From an uncultured Nitratireductor sp. (lineage in GTDB: Bacteria; Pseudomonadota; Alphaproteobacteria; Rhizobiales; Rhizobiaceae): a stretch of DNA of 61,865 bases. Positions within the stretch are counted from its first letter, which is position 1. Every line of letters begins with the position of its first letter. The position numbers and the translations under genes are program-made. This document shows, piece by piece, positions 1 to 8,790 of the stretch. The notes below the pieces were generated by a model. That model was not told the origin of the DNA and did no database searches. It was given only the letters and a program-made list of their open reading frames with translations. Where the stretch lies: assembly GCF_913053745.1 (NCBI RefSeq), contig NZ_CAJXGF010000005.1, forward strand, positions 1-61,865, in the 5' to 3' direction.

Positions 1-165
1 GGCAACTGGGCCACCCATAAGACACCTTCGGATCTCGAAATCCCCACCATGCCGACATTGCACCCTGCCTATCTTTTGCGGAATCCGGCACACAAGCGGC
101 TGGCCTGGCGCGATTTTCTGGCAATCAAGGCGAAGCTGGAGCAAGAAACGCGCGGTGAACGGTAG
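1..165 (+). CDS. Uracil-DNA glycosylase, C-terminal fragment (cut by window edge)
   Basis: The window opens inside a reading frame that runs 54 codons to TAG at 163-165. The tail reads PTLHPAYLLRNPAHKRLAWRD, the C-terminal signature of bacterial family 4-type uracil-DNA glycosylases (a HPAYLLRNP loop, then K-R-x-x-W-x-D). These enzymes remove uracil from DNA to start base excision repair. The catalytic and iron-sulfur cluster residues lie outside the window, so the exact subfamily cannot be assigned. Confidence 0.75.
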   Translation, partial: GNWATHKTPSDLEIPTMPTLHPAYLLRNPAHKRLAWRDFLAIKAKLEQETRGER

Positions 166-171
166 CGCGGA

Positions 172-186
172 TTAAACTCGCCTTAA
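172..186. promoter_or_regulatory. Perfect CtrA-type box TTAA-N7-TTAA
   Basis: TTAA at 172-175, seven bases, then TTAA at 183-186 followed by C, which matches the full alphaproteobacterial CtrA consensus TTAA-N7-TTAAC. It lies 48 bp before the chosen ATG of the exported barrel-like protein. Binding is inferred from the motif and position only. Confidence 0.5.
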
Positions 187-233
187 CGCTGTTGACGCAC
201 AGTGACCATCTCAACAATGTCCCGGAGTCGAGC

Positions 234-1136
234 ATGTATGTTCGCGTCAGTTCCGGGGGGCGCGTCTTTCTTCTTGCATTTATCATCATTTTCCCGATCG
301 AGGCCCCGGCCGCCGATCTGGCAACCCCAGACGCGCTGGAACGGTATCGGATCGCGCAAGGACAAACCCAAAGAGCAATTCCACGCACGACCGGCCTCAT
401 GGAATACCGGCAATCCGATGGGAACGGCCAAAACGCTCGCGAGTCCGGGCGCCATTCCAAGGTGGAACTTTCAGGCAGAATCAATCGCACGTTCGGCGCT
501 GACTGGAACCTGCAAGGAAGTCTGAAACATGAGCGTTCGGAACTCAACGAACGCAGGACGCTTCACACACAGGCCAGCGCCCATCTTTATTGGCGCAATC
601 CGCAAAGCCACGCCGTCGGTGCGTTCGCCGCGGTGACCGAAACAAGGGGAGAGGAGGATGCCGCCAATTCGTTCTCGAATGATAATCCGTACCGGGATCC
701 CAAACTCGCGGCGGGTTTCGAGGCGGCGCTTTTCTCAGACACAGCCTCCCTCCTCGCACTCGCCGGAGTGCGCACTGCAAGCCTCGAGGAGTATCGCGCC
801 GAAAGCGCATTTGCGGGTCTTGGCGCGCGCTATTACGCGAGCGACCAATTGCGGCTGGGATTGCGGGGCACTTACGAACGACCGCTCGATAACGACAATG
901 CGCCCATCGTCTACGGTCTGGACGCATCAGTCGATTATCGCCCGGAGGCACTTCCGTTCAGCACGTTCGGCGGCTATCGCTATCGGATCGAGACTGTAAA
1001 TGGAGCGGACGGAACGACCCGCAACACCAGCTCGCAAGGGATCTTCGCCGGTTTCCGCTACCATTTCGGCAGTGAGAGCCTGAAACAGGAAGAGCGTTTC
1101 GGGCCGCTCTGGCCCGATCTGCCCGCCGGTCTTTGA
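234..1136 (+). CDS. Exported protein, probable outer-membrane beta-barrel
   Basis: About 300 residues from the ATG at 234. An in-frame ATG at 192 would add 14 residues before the signal peptide and is less likely. The N-terminus has a basic stretch, a hydrophobic core (VFLLAFIIIF) and an AxA-like cleavage region before ADLATP, so it is probably exported by Sec. The mature part alternates polar and hydrophobic residues with many aromatic and glycine positions (for example RINRTFGADWNLQGSLKHER) and ends with strand-like segments near FAGFRYHFG, as in outer-membrane barrels. No family name is recognised. The CtrA-type box upstream suggests cell-cycle timed expression. The last residues after the FRYHFG strand do not form a classical terminal Phe strand, so barrel topology is inference. 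Confidence 0.6.
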   Translation: MYVRVSSGGRVFLLAFIIIFPIEAPAADLATPDALERYRIAQGQTQRAIPRTTGLMEYRQSDGNGQNARESGRHSKVELSGRINRTFGADWNLQGSLKHERSELNERRTLHTQASAHLYWRNPQSHAVGAFAAVTETRGEEDAANSFSNDNPYRDPKLAAGFEAALFSDTASLLALAGVRTASLEEYRAESAFAGLGARYYASDQLRLGLRGTYERPLDNDNAPIVYGLDASVDYRPEALPFSTFGGYRYRIETVNGADGTTRNTSSQGIFAGFRYHFGSESLKQEERFGPLWPDLPAGL

Positions 1137-1158
1137 CGAAAGGGAGGCATTGGCCTCA

Positions 1159-1554
1159 TTAGGCCGCCACCGTGGCCGAACGCAGGGCGGCAAACTGCAT
1201 GGCCGCGAAGACCGCAACCGCGATAGCCTGAACGCATACGAAAAGCCCCCCCAGAAGGTTCGGGGCGATCCAGCCGCCTGCAAGCAGCGCGAAACTCGCA
1301 GCAGTCCAAACGCTGTTGAGGAGAACGATGTCCAGGAGCAGGAAGCGCGGTGAATGCTTGCGCGTTGCGACTGCCAAAAGCATGGCGACGAAGGGCACCA
1401 AAATCACGCCCGCCCAGAACAGAAGTGTCTCGGGCAGAGCAAGAAGGCGCGACAAAGGACCGGCTGCGACGAGCAGCAAAAGTGCGGCGGCACCGCTCAT
1501 GGCGGCATCGAGCCGGAGCACTGTCTTGAGCGATGGAGTCAGGGTAAGCGGCAT
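1159..1554 (-). CDS. Small integral membrane protein of unknown function
   Basis: 131 residues with four hydrophobic spans: about 18-40 (AALLLLVAAG), 44-63 (LLFWAGVILVPFVAMLLAV), 70-92 and 98-124. Short polar loops suggest a four-helix inner-membrane bundle. No catalytic motif is visible. It is transcribed divergently from the XRE-type regulator that starts 140 bp away at 1695, so it is a natural candidate target of that regulator. Function is not assigned. Confidence 0.65.
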   Translation of the reverse strand: MPLTLTPSLKTVLRLDAAMSGAAALLLLVAAGPLSRLLALPETLLFWAGVILVPFVAMLLAVATRKHSPRFLLLDIVLLNSVWTAASFALLAGGWIAPNLLGGLFVCVQAIAVAVFAAMQFAALRSATVAA

Positions 1555-1694
1555 AATCGGTCTCCTTTACCAGATGTGATTCCAGCCGACCGGGTATCGG
1601 CGGCGATGCGGGAAAGACTGCCGAACGGATTGCCGCATGGCGATTACGTCCGAGGTAATGGAAATATGCGCGCGGTCATTCTAGGGTTCTTGCC

Positions 1695-2513
1695 ATGCAA
1701 GATGAAAACACCATCACATCTAAGAGCCATCCCGGCGAGCTGCTCAAGGAATGGCGCGAACGGCGGCGCATGAGCCAGCTTCATCTGGCGCTTGAAGCCG
1801 GCATCTCGCAACGCCATCTGAGTTTTGTGGAAAGCGGTCGCTCCAATCCGTCGCGCGACATGGTTTTGCTCCTTTCGGAAAGCATGTCGGTGCCCTTGCG
1901 GCAACGCAACCGTATCCTGCTTGCCGCGGGCTATGCGCCAAGCTTTTCCGAACGGGATCTAGGTGATCCGGCGCTGAAACCGGCCATGGACGCCGTTCAG
2001 ACGGTCCTTGACGGGCATACGCCCAACCCGGCCATCGCCATCGACCGACACTGGACGATGATCGCCGCCAATCAGGCCATCGCACCGCTCCTTCAGGGGG
2101 TAGCGAACGCGGAACTTCTGAAACCGCCGGTGAATGTGCTCCGGCTCAGCCTGCATCCTGAAGGTCTTGCCCCCAACATCGTCAATCTCGCTCTCTGGCG
2201 GACGCATGTGCTGGAAAGGCTGAGCCACCTCATCGACCAGACAGCGGACCCGCAACTGGTGGCTCTGGAGACCGAACTGGCTGCCTATCCGTTCAGAAGA
2301 AGCGGCCCCGAGCCGAAACCGCGTGCGGCGGACATGATCGCCGTACCGCTGCATCTGCGCCTCGCGGAAGCCGAACTTTCCTTTATCACCACGACAACGG
2401 TCTTCGGCACGCCACTCGACGTTACCTTGTCGGAACTCGCCATCGAGAGTTTCTTTCCCACCGACGCCACCACCGCAGCCTTTCTGCGGCAATTGCAGGA
2501 CCGTATCTCATGA
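1695..2513 (+). CDS. XRE-family transcriptional regulator with MmyB-type ligand domain
   Basis: 272 residues. The N-terminus (about 13-70) is a helix-turn-helix of the Xre/Cro type: LKEWRERRRMSQLHLALEAG, then SQRHLSFVESGRSNPSRDMV. The remainder, beginning around AIDRHWTMIAANQAIAPLL, matches the PAS-like MmyB ligand-binding domain found downstream of such HTHs; ligands of this group are mostly unknown. It is divergent from the four-helix membrane protein and may control it. Its 3' end overlaps the convergent EamA transporter gene by 6 bp. Confidence 0.85.
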   Translation: MQDENTITSKSHPGELLKEWRERRRMSQLHLALEAGISQRHLSFVESGRSNPSRDMVLLLSESMSVPLRQRNRILLAAGYAPSFSERDLGDPALKPAMDAVQTVLDGHTPNPAIAIDRHWTMIAANQAIAPLLQGVANAELLKPPVNVLRLSLHPEGLAPNIVNLALWRTHVLERLSHLIDQTADPQLVALETELAAYPFRRSGPEPKPRAADMIAVPLHLRLAEAELSFITTTTVFGTPLDVTLSELAIESFFPTDATTAAFLRQLQDRIS

Positions 2514-3461
2514 GGCAGGCGGCACGAAACGGCGGGCAGCGACACGCCTGAGGCCAAGCTGACGCTCGCGCCAGATGATGGAGAGCCCTGCTCCGATAAC
2601 GATCACGCCTCCCACCAGCGTGTAAAGCGTGGGAATGTCGCCGAAGGCGAAATAGCCGATGACGATGGCCAGAAGCATCGAGGTATATTCGAACGGCGCG
2701 ATGGTGGAGAGCTCCGCGTGACGGTAACATTCCGTCATCAAGATCTGCGCTACGCCGCCGCAGATACCCGCGCCCGCCAGCGCCAGATACTGTTCGCGTG
2801 ATAGCTCGGCCCAACCGAACGGGATCGTGAACAGCGAAAGCACGGTGGCCGTGACCGAGAACCATAGGACGATGGTGGCGGTCTTTTCCGTTTGCACCAG
2901 TCGGCGTACCAGAAGCATGGCAACGGCCGACCCCGTTGCCGCGCACAATGCGGCGATGACGCCCACCGCCTCGGCGGCCTCGAGACCTGCATCACCCGTC
3001 AGAAGAGAAAGCTTGGGCCAGGCGATGATGATGACGCCGAGAAAGCCGACGGCTACAGCGGTCCAGCGATAGATGCGCACCACCTCGCCCATAAAGATGG
3101 CGGAGAAAACGACGACAATGAGCGGCTGCGCATAGTTGAGCGTGATAGCGTCGGGCAGCGGCAGGCGCGTCAGCGCGAAAAAGCCGAGCCCCATGGAAGT
3201 GACGCCGACGAGGCCGCGCATGATGTGGCTGACGGGATGCGTGGTGCGGAAGGCGGTCGCCAATTCCTTGCGCCAGGCGAGCATGGCGAGGATCGGAAAG
3301 ATCGCGAAGAAAGAGCGAAAGAAGACGATCTGACCTGACGGCACCATCCCCGCCGATTTGATCAGCGAGGACATCATCACGAACACGGAGACCGAAATGA
3401 CCTTCAGCGCGATGCCGATCAGAGGCTGGCGTTCAGCGCCGACTTCGGTCTCTGCGGGCAT
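2508..3461 (-). CDS. DMT-superfamily (EamA) transporter
   Basis: 317 residues with about ten hydrophobic helices in two repeats, the EamA layout. Repeat one spans roughly residues 15-150 (SLIKSAGMVPSGQIVFFRSF is the typical entry helix of this group) and repeat two roughly 160-300, ending in IYVG-type helices (LYTLVGGVIVIGAGLSII). Family members export or import small metabolites and the substrate cannot be read from sequence. The C-terminal tail is basic and cytoplasmic. The gene is convergent with, and overlaps by 6 bp, the XRE regulator. The molybdenum hydroxylase gene upstream is on the same strand, separated by 56 bp and a weak hairpin. Confidence 0.85.
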   Translation of the reverse strand: MPAETEVGAERQPLIGIALKVISVSVFVMMSSLIKSAGMVPSGQIVFFRSFFAIFPILAMLAWRKELATAFRTTHPVSHIMRGLVGVTSMGLGFFALTRLPLPDAITLNYAQPLIVVVFSAIFMGEVVRIYRWTAVAVGFLGVIIIAWPKLSLLTGDAGLEAAEAVGVIAALCAATGSAVAMLLVRRLVQTEKTATIVLWFSVTATVLSLFTIPFGWAELSREQYLALAGAGICGGVAQILMTECYRHAELSTIAPFEYTSMLLAIVIGYFAFGDIPTLYTLVGGVIVIGAGLSIIWRERQLGLRRVAARRFVPPAS

Positions 3462-3479
3462 GATCTAATGTCCTGAAAA

Positions 3480-3494
3480 GCTTCTTCTGGAAGC
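3480..3494 (-). terminator. Weak hairpin with T run after the CoxL-like gene
   Basis: On the minus strand GCTTC-CAGAA-GAAGC is followed by TTTTC. The stem is only 5 bp, so this may be a weak terminator or chance. It lies between the end of the CoxL-like gene and the start of the EamA transporter. Confidence 0.3.
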
Positions 3495-3517
3495 GGAAAA
3501 ACTGCCCATCGGAGGCA

Positions 3518-5827
3518 TCATGCAGCGTCTCTGGTTCGTCGGATCGCGGACCATACGCGCGATGGCGTGGTCGGCATGTCAATGTGGTCGATACCGTGTG
3601 CGCGGTAGAGAGCGTCCGTCACTGCATTGAGAACCGCTGGTGTGGCGCCGATGGTGCCGGCCTCGCCTGCGCCCTTTATGCCCATGGCATTTGTGGTCGA
3701 GGGCACGTTGCGCGTCTCGAAATGGATGAATGGCAGATCGTCGGCGCGCGGCATGGCATAATCCATGAAGCTTGCTGTGACCAACTGACCGTCCTCCGAA
3801 TAGACCGTGTCTTCCGTCAGCGCCTGCCCGAGTCCCTGGGCGACGCCGCCATGCACCTGTCCGGCGAGCAGGATCGGGTTCACGGTAGCGCCGAAATCAT
3901 CGACAATCCAATAACCGAGCACTTCGGTCCGGCCGGTGTCCGGATCGATCTCGACTTCGCATATGTGGGTGCCGTTCGGATAGGTCGCCTCCTCCTGGAC
4001 GAACTCGCCGAACCCCTGGACGTCCTCGGGAGCCTTGGCGGCCTTCGCAATGGCCGCGAAGTCGACAGCGCGATCCGTACCGACGATGCGAGCGGCTCCG
4101 GCGGCAAGCTCGATGTCGTCGACGGACGCTTCTAGTTCATCAGCGGCCAGCTTGCGGATTTTCTCGGCGAGGTCCTCGCCGGCACGTGAAGCGGAAACGC
4201 CGCCCAGTGGAATCGAGCGTGAGCCGCCCGTACCACCGCCTGACGCCAATTCATCCGTATCGCCCTGGCGCACAGTGATCCGATCGATATCGAGATTGAG
4301 CTTGTCGGCCACGAACTGAGCATAGGCCGTGGCATGCCCCTGCCCATTGGACTGGGTGCCGATCAGAAGCGTGACGGTGCCGTCGTCATTGAGCCGCACA
4401 TGGGCAGGCTCGGACCCGGCGAAGGCGCACGCCTCGATATAGGTGGCCATGCCGATGCCGCGCAGCTTGCCGCTCCTGCGCGAACCCTCCAGCCGCTCCT
4501 CGAACGCGTTCCAGCCGGCATTCTCCATGCACTTGTTCATATGCCCTTCGAACTCGCCGACGTCGTAAAGACGGCCGGTCTGGGTGCGATAGGGAAATTG
4601 CTCCGGCTTGATGAAATTGCGGCGGCGGATTTCGTCGCGCCCCATTCCGATGTCGCGCGCGCAGGCATCCACAAGCTTTTCGAGAAGAAATGCCGCTTCG
4701 GGGCGCCCTGCCCCGCGATAGGCATCCACCGGGCATGTGTTGGTATAGACGCCGTTGATCGAAACATCGAGCGCCTGAATGTCGTAGACACCCGTCGACA
4801 TGGAGACGCCGACAAACGGGATGAAGGGCCCGAACTGCGAGATATACGCGCCCATATTGGCTGTCAGGTCGACCCGCAGGCCGAGGAAACGGCCTTCCCC
4901 GTCCATCGCCATTTTGGCTGTGACGACATTGTCGCGGCCCTGCGCGTCGGTCATGAAATGTTCGGTGCGGTCGCCGGTCCATTTGACCGGACGGCCGAGC
5001 CGCTTTGCGGCCTCCATCACCATCGCATACTCGCGATAGACAAAGGTCTTGGGACCGAAGCCACCGCCCACGTCCGGCGTGATCACCCGCAGATTCTCCG
5101 GCTCGATGCCAAAGGTCTTGCAAAGTATCCCGCGCATCGAATGCACACCCTGCGACCCCGTTGTCAGCACATAGCGATTCTCGTCTTCGTTCCATTCGGC
5201 CAACGCCGCGCGCGGCTCCATGTAATTGCAGACGAGACGGTTGTTGACGAATTCGATGCGGGTGACGCGGGCGGCCCTGGCAAAAGCCGCGTCGGACTTT
5301 TCCTTGTCGCCCACATGATAGAGGAACGCCCGGTTTGAACCCAGCTCGGGCCAGACCAGTGGAGCGTCCTTCGACAGCGCCTCGGCGGTTGCGGCAATTG
5401 CCTCTTCGTCGTCGTAATCGATGTCGATCAGCTCTGCAGCGTCCTGCGCTTGGGCCCGACTGTCCGCCACCACCAGCGCCACCGCATCGCCGACATACTG
5501 GACGCGGTCGCGGCACAGGATCGGAATGTCACGCGTGGGGGCGCGGGTTCCGTCGGGCTGCTTCTGCATGGCGCCGGAACGCAAATCCTTCAAATGCGCG
5601 AGGTCGGCCCCAGTCAGAACCAGACGAACGCCGGGCGAGGCCTTCGCCTCATCGACCGAGGCGACGGTGAAGGTGGCTTTGGCGACGGGCGCACGCACCA
5701 CATAGAGATGCAGGGTTCCCTCAGGCAGAAAATCGTCCGTGTAGTGCCCCTGACCTGTAATGAATGCGGTGTCCTCCTTGCGGCGAACGGAGGCACCCAT
5801 TCCGAATTTCGGCGTCATCACAGTCAT
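3518..5827 (-). CDS. Xanthine dehydrogenase-family molybdopterin-binding subunit (form II CoxL-like)
   Basis: 769 residues from the ATG at 5827, which follows an AAGGGA-like ribosome site; a longer frame reaching 5995 lacks family-like sequence. The start KFGMGASVRRKEDTAFITGQG and the GGFGPK, AYRGAGR and GEAGTIG motifs mark the large molybdenum-cofactor subunit of the CO dehydrogenase/xanthine dehydrogenase family. The active-site loop is AYRGAGR (residues 369-375), the form II version, not the AYxCSFR loop of true aerobic CO dehydrogenase. CO oxidation is therefore unlikely and the substrate is unknown. Such enzymes normally need FAD and 2Fe-2S partner subunits, and none is encoded next to it. 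It is divergent from pepN across 185 bp. Confidence 0.9.
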   Translation of the reverse strand: MTVMTPKFGMGASVRRKEDTAFITGQGHYTDDFLPEGTLHLYVVRAPVAKATFTVASVDEAKASPGVRLVLTGADLAHLKDLRSGAMQKQPDGTRAPTRDIPILCRDRVQYVGDAVALVVADSRAQAQDAAELIDIDYDDEEAIAATAEALSKDAPLVWPELGSNRAFLYHVGDKEKSDAAFARAARVTRIEFVNNRLVCNYMEPRAALAEWNEDENRYVLTTGSQGVHSMRGILCKTFGIEPENLRVITPDVGGGFGPKTFVYREYAMVMEAAKRLGRPVKWTGDRTEHFMTDAQGRDNVVTAKMAMDGEGRFLGLRVDLTANMGAYISQFGPFIPFVGVSMSTGVYDIQALDVSINGVYTNTCPVDAYRGAGRPEAAFLLEKLVDACARDIGMGRDEIRRRNFIKPEQFPYRTQTGRLYDVGEFEGHMNKCMENAGWNAFEERLEGSRRSGKLRGIGMATYIEACAFAGSEPAHVRLNDDGTVTLLIGTQSNGQGHATAYAQFVADKLNLDIDRITVRQGDTDELASGGGTGGSRSIPLGGVSASRAGEDLAEKIRKLAADELEASVDDIELAAGAARIVGTDRAVDFAAIAKAAKAPEDVQGFGEFVQEEATYPNGTHICEVEIDPDTGRTEVLGYWIVDDFGATVNPILLAGQVHGGVAQGLGQALTEDTVYSEDGQLVTASFMDYAMPRADDLPFIHFETRNVPSTTNAMGIKGAGEAGTIGATPAVLNAVTDALYRAHGIDHIDMPTTPSRVWSAIRRTRDAA

Positions 5828-6012
5828 GCGGAATCCCTTCTGGCCAATCACGGCTTGGCCAACGTTCGGTGAGCTTGCTGGAAACAATCGAGCGACATTT
5901 GCTGTCGTAGTTTTGTCGAGCCGAATGATTGTGTAAAGAGCAGCGATCCGATTTTGTTGGACCAGACAAGCCCACAAATTGCCGGCCTCCGCCACAGGTC
6001 GTAGAAAGAGTG

Positions 6013-8661
6013 ATGATGCGTACAGAAAGCGGTCAGATTTTTCGTCTCGAGGACTACCAGCCCAGCAACTATCTTATTCCAGAGATAGCGCTCGATTTTC
6101 ATCTCGACGCCGACGAAACGCTGGTGACCGCCACTTTGAAGGTGGAACGGATTGCCAAGGCACCGGCCGACGCGCCTCTGAAACTGGATGGCGACGGGTT
6201 AACGCTCCAGTCGCTGCGGATCGATGGCGCGAACGCAAGAGCCGGGGATTTCGAGACAACGCCCGAACATCTGACCATAACCCGTCCGCCCGTCTCGCGA
6301 CAGTTCGAACTCACCATCGTCACGCGCCTTGCCCCTTCCGAAAACACGACGCTGATGGGGCTGTACGTGTCCAATGGCGTCTTCTGCACGCAGTGCGAGG
6401 CGGAGGGCTTTCGCCGCATCACCTATTTTCTCGACCGGCCCGACATTCTATCGGTCTACACGGTACGCATCGAGGCAGACCGCAAGACCACACCGCTTCT
6501 CCTTTCCAACGGCAATCCGGTGGAGAGCGGCACGCTGACGGGGGGACGCCATTTCGCGATTTGGCACGATCCCTTCCCCAAACCTTCCTATCTCTTCGCG
6601 CTTGTCGCTGGCGACCTGGGCGTCGTCACGGACAGTTTCACCACCGCATCCGGGCGTGAGGTCGCGCTCGGCGTTTATGTCGAGCACGGCAAGGAAAAAC
6701 GCGCGGCCTATGCGATGGACGCGCTCAAACGTTCCATGCGCTGGGACGAGGAACGCTTCGGGCGAGAATACGATCTCGACGTGTTCAACATCGTCGCCGT
6801 TTCGGATTTCAACATGGGGGCAATGGAGAACAAGGGGCTCAACGTTTTCAACGACAAATATGTGCTTGCCGATGAAGACACCGCGACTGATGTGGATTTC
6901 GCCAATATCGAGGCGATCATCGCGCATGAGTACTTTCATAATTGGACAGGCAATAGAATCACTTGTCGGGATTGGTTCCAGCTCTGCCTGAAGGAAGGTC
7001 TTACGGTTTTCCGCGATCACGAATTCTCCGCCGACCAGCGATCGCGCGCGGTCAAGCGCATCGCCGAGGTGCGCGGCCTACGCGCCCATCAATTTCCCGA
7101 AGATCAGGGCCCCCTCGCCCATCCGGTTCGGCCCCGTCGCTATCGCGAGATCAACAACTTCTACACGGCGACCGTCTACGAAAAGGGCTCCGAAGTGGTG
7201 CGCATGCTGCGTATCGTTCTTGGCAACGACGCCTTTCGGGCAGGTATGGACCTTTACTTCGAACGTCATGACGGACAGGCCGTGACCATCGAGGATTTCG
7301 TCAAAGCGTTCGAGGATGCATCGGGTCGGGATCTCAGCCAGTTTTCACTCTGGTATCATCAGGCGGGAACGCCCAATGTGGCTCTCTCGTCACGCTACGA
7401 TGCCAAGACGAAAACACTGACGGTAGAGATCGAGCAGTCCGTGCCGCCCACACCATCGGAAAACCGCAAGCGGCTGATGCACATCCCGCTCGCATTCGGG
7501 CTGGTGGGGCCGGACGGAAGAGACGTCGGCTACGACGGCGTGGACGGGGCAGCGGTCGAGCGTGGCGTGATTCACCTGCGTAAACGCCGTCATACCCTGC
7601 TCTTCAAGGGTTTGGAGACAGAGCCTGTTCTCTCGATCAATCGGGGTTTCTCCGCCCCCGTCACCCTTTCGGTTGAAAGCCGGCTCGAAGATCAACTCTT
7701 CCTCGCCCGCAATGACAGCGATCCGTTCTCGCGCTGGCAGGCACTGAACACACTTTTGACCGATGCGCTCATTGCCGCAAGCAAAGCGGTGCGCGGCGGC
7801 AAATCACCGGCGTTTGACGGCGATCTCGTCTCGGTAACGATCGACTTGGCTGCGGATGCGTCGCTTGAAGAGGCTTTCCGCGCACTGACCCTCGGCATTC
7901 CCAGCGAAGCCGATGTCGCGCGCGAAATCGGCCGGGACATCGACCCCGATGCGATCCACGCTGCGCGCAAGGCCCTGCTCACGACCGTTGCGCGGGCGGG
8001 AAGCGATACCTTCCGCAAACTCTATGACGGACTGCTCGACAATGCGCCGTTCTCGCCGGACGCACGCAGCGCCGGGCGCCGTGCCCTGCGCAACACCTTG
8101 ATCGAGTTTCTGGTTCTGGACGCCGCGAACCCGGAAGCCGCTTGCCGACAATTCCTTGAGGCCGACAACATGACCGAGCGTGCCGGCGCGCTCGCCGTTC
8201 TGGCCCAGCATTTCCATAACACCGACGATGGACGGGCCGCCCTGGCCGCGTTCGAGGAACGCTATCGGGACAATCCGCTTGTGCTCGACAAATGGTTCCA
8301 GATTCAAGCGATGATCCCATCGGTCGAAACGATTGCTTTGGTTCGTAAGCTCATGAGTCATCCGCATTTTTCGCTAGCCAATCCCAACCGGGTGCGAGCG
8401 CTCGTGGGCACGTTCTCAATGGCCAACCAGACGGCATTCCATAGCGCCGACGGCGAGGGCTATCGTCTGGTCGCTGAAACGGTCGCCGCTCTCGACACGC
8501 ACAACCCGCAAGTGGCAGCGCGCCTTGCCACCGCCTTCCGTTCCTGGCGGTCACTCGAAGGAGGCCGGCGCGAGAACGCCCGAGCCCTTCTTGCCGGCAT
8601 GTCGAAGCGCGAGGAATTGTCCCGTGACCTGGCCGATATACTCGAACGGACTCTGGCTTGA
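6013..8661 (+). CDS. pepN: Aminopeptidase N (M1 family zinc metallopeptidase)
   Basis: 882 residues from the ATG at 6013 (a second ATG follows directly at 6016), close to the 870 of E. coli PepN. It removes N-terminal residues from peptides in the cytoplasm. The substrate-binding motif GAMEN and the zinc motif HEYFHNW (residues 305-309 are HExxH) are intact, and the third ligand Glu lies in KEGLTVFRD. The order is the typical one: N-terminal beta domain, thermolysin-like catalytic domain, small beta domain (FSLWYHQAGTP) and C-terminal helical domain. The next gene, a PleC-like kinase, starts 129 bp downstream on the same strand. Confidence 0.97.
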   Translation: MMRTESGQIFRLEDYQPSNYLIPEIALDFHLDADETLVTATLKVERIAKAPADAPLKLDGDGLTLQSLRIDGANARAGDFETTPEHLTITRPPVSRQFELTIVTRLAPSENTTLMGLYVSNGVFCTQCEAEGFRRITYFLDRPDILSVYTVRIEADRKTTPLLLSNGNPVESGTLTGGRHFAIWHDPFPKPSYLFALVAGDLGVVTDSFTTASGREVALGVYVEHGKEKRAAYAMDALKRSMRWDEERFGREYDLDVFNIVAVSDFNMGAMENKGLNVFNDKYVLADEDTATDVDFANIEAIIAHEYFHNWTGNRITCRDWFQLCLKEGLTVFRDHEFSADQRSRAVKRIAEVRGLRAHQFPEDQGPLAHPVRPRRYREINNFYTATVYEKGSEVVRMLRIVLGNDAFRAGMDLYFERHDGQAVTIEDFVKAFEDASGRDLSQFSLWYHQAGTPNVALSSRYDAKTKTLTVEIEQSVPPTPSENRKRLMHIPLAFGLVGPDGRDVGYDGVDGAAVERGVIHLRKRRHTLLFKGLETEPVLSINRGFSAPVTLSVESRLEDQLFLARNDSDPFSRWQALNTLLTDALIAASKAVRGGKSPAFDGDLVSVTIDLAADASLEEAFRALTLGIPSEADVAREIGRDIDPDAIHAARKALLTTVARAGSDTFRKLYDGLLDNAPFSPDARSAGRRALRNTLIEFLVLDAANPEAACRQFLEADNMTERAGALAVLAQHFHNTDDGRAALAAFEERYRDNPLVLDKWFQIQAMIPSVETIALVRKLMSHPHFSLANPNRVRALVGTFSMANQTAFHSADGEGYRLVAETVAALDTHNPQVAARLATAFRSWRSLEGGRRENARALLAGMSKREELSRDLADILERTLA

Positions 8662-8670
8662 GGACGCGCG

Positions 8671-8685
8671 TTAATATCTTTTTTA
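8671..8685. promoter_or_regulatory. Near-consensus CtrA-type site before the PleC-like gene
   Basis: TTAA at 8671-8674, N7, then TTTA at 8682-8685 (7 of 8 consensus bases), in the 129-bp gap upstream of the PleC-like kinase. A single mismatch in an AT-rich tract is easily chance. Confidence 0.22.
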
Positions 8686-8790
8686 CCAAGACCACTGGAC
8701 AAGGCGAATCACCTTTGATTCCTTATAGATGATTCGGCAGCAGGCGGAGCCGAATCACAGAACTTAACGAGGAACGAGGGAGCCCGTCGG

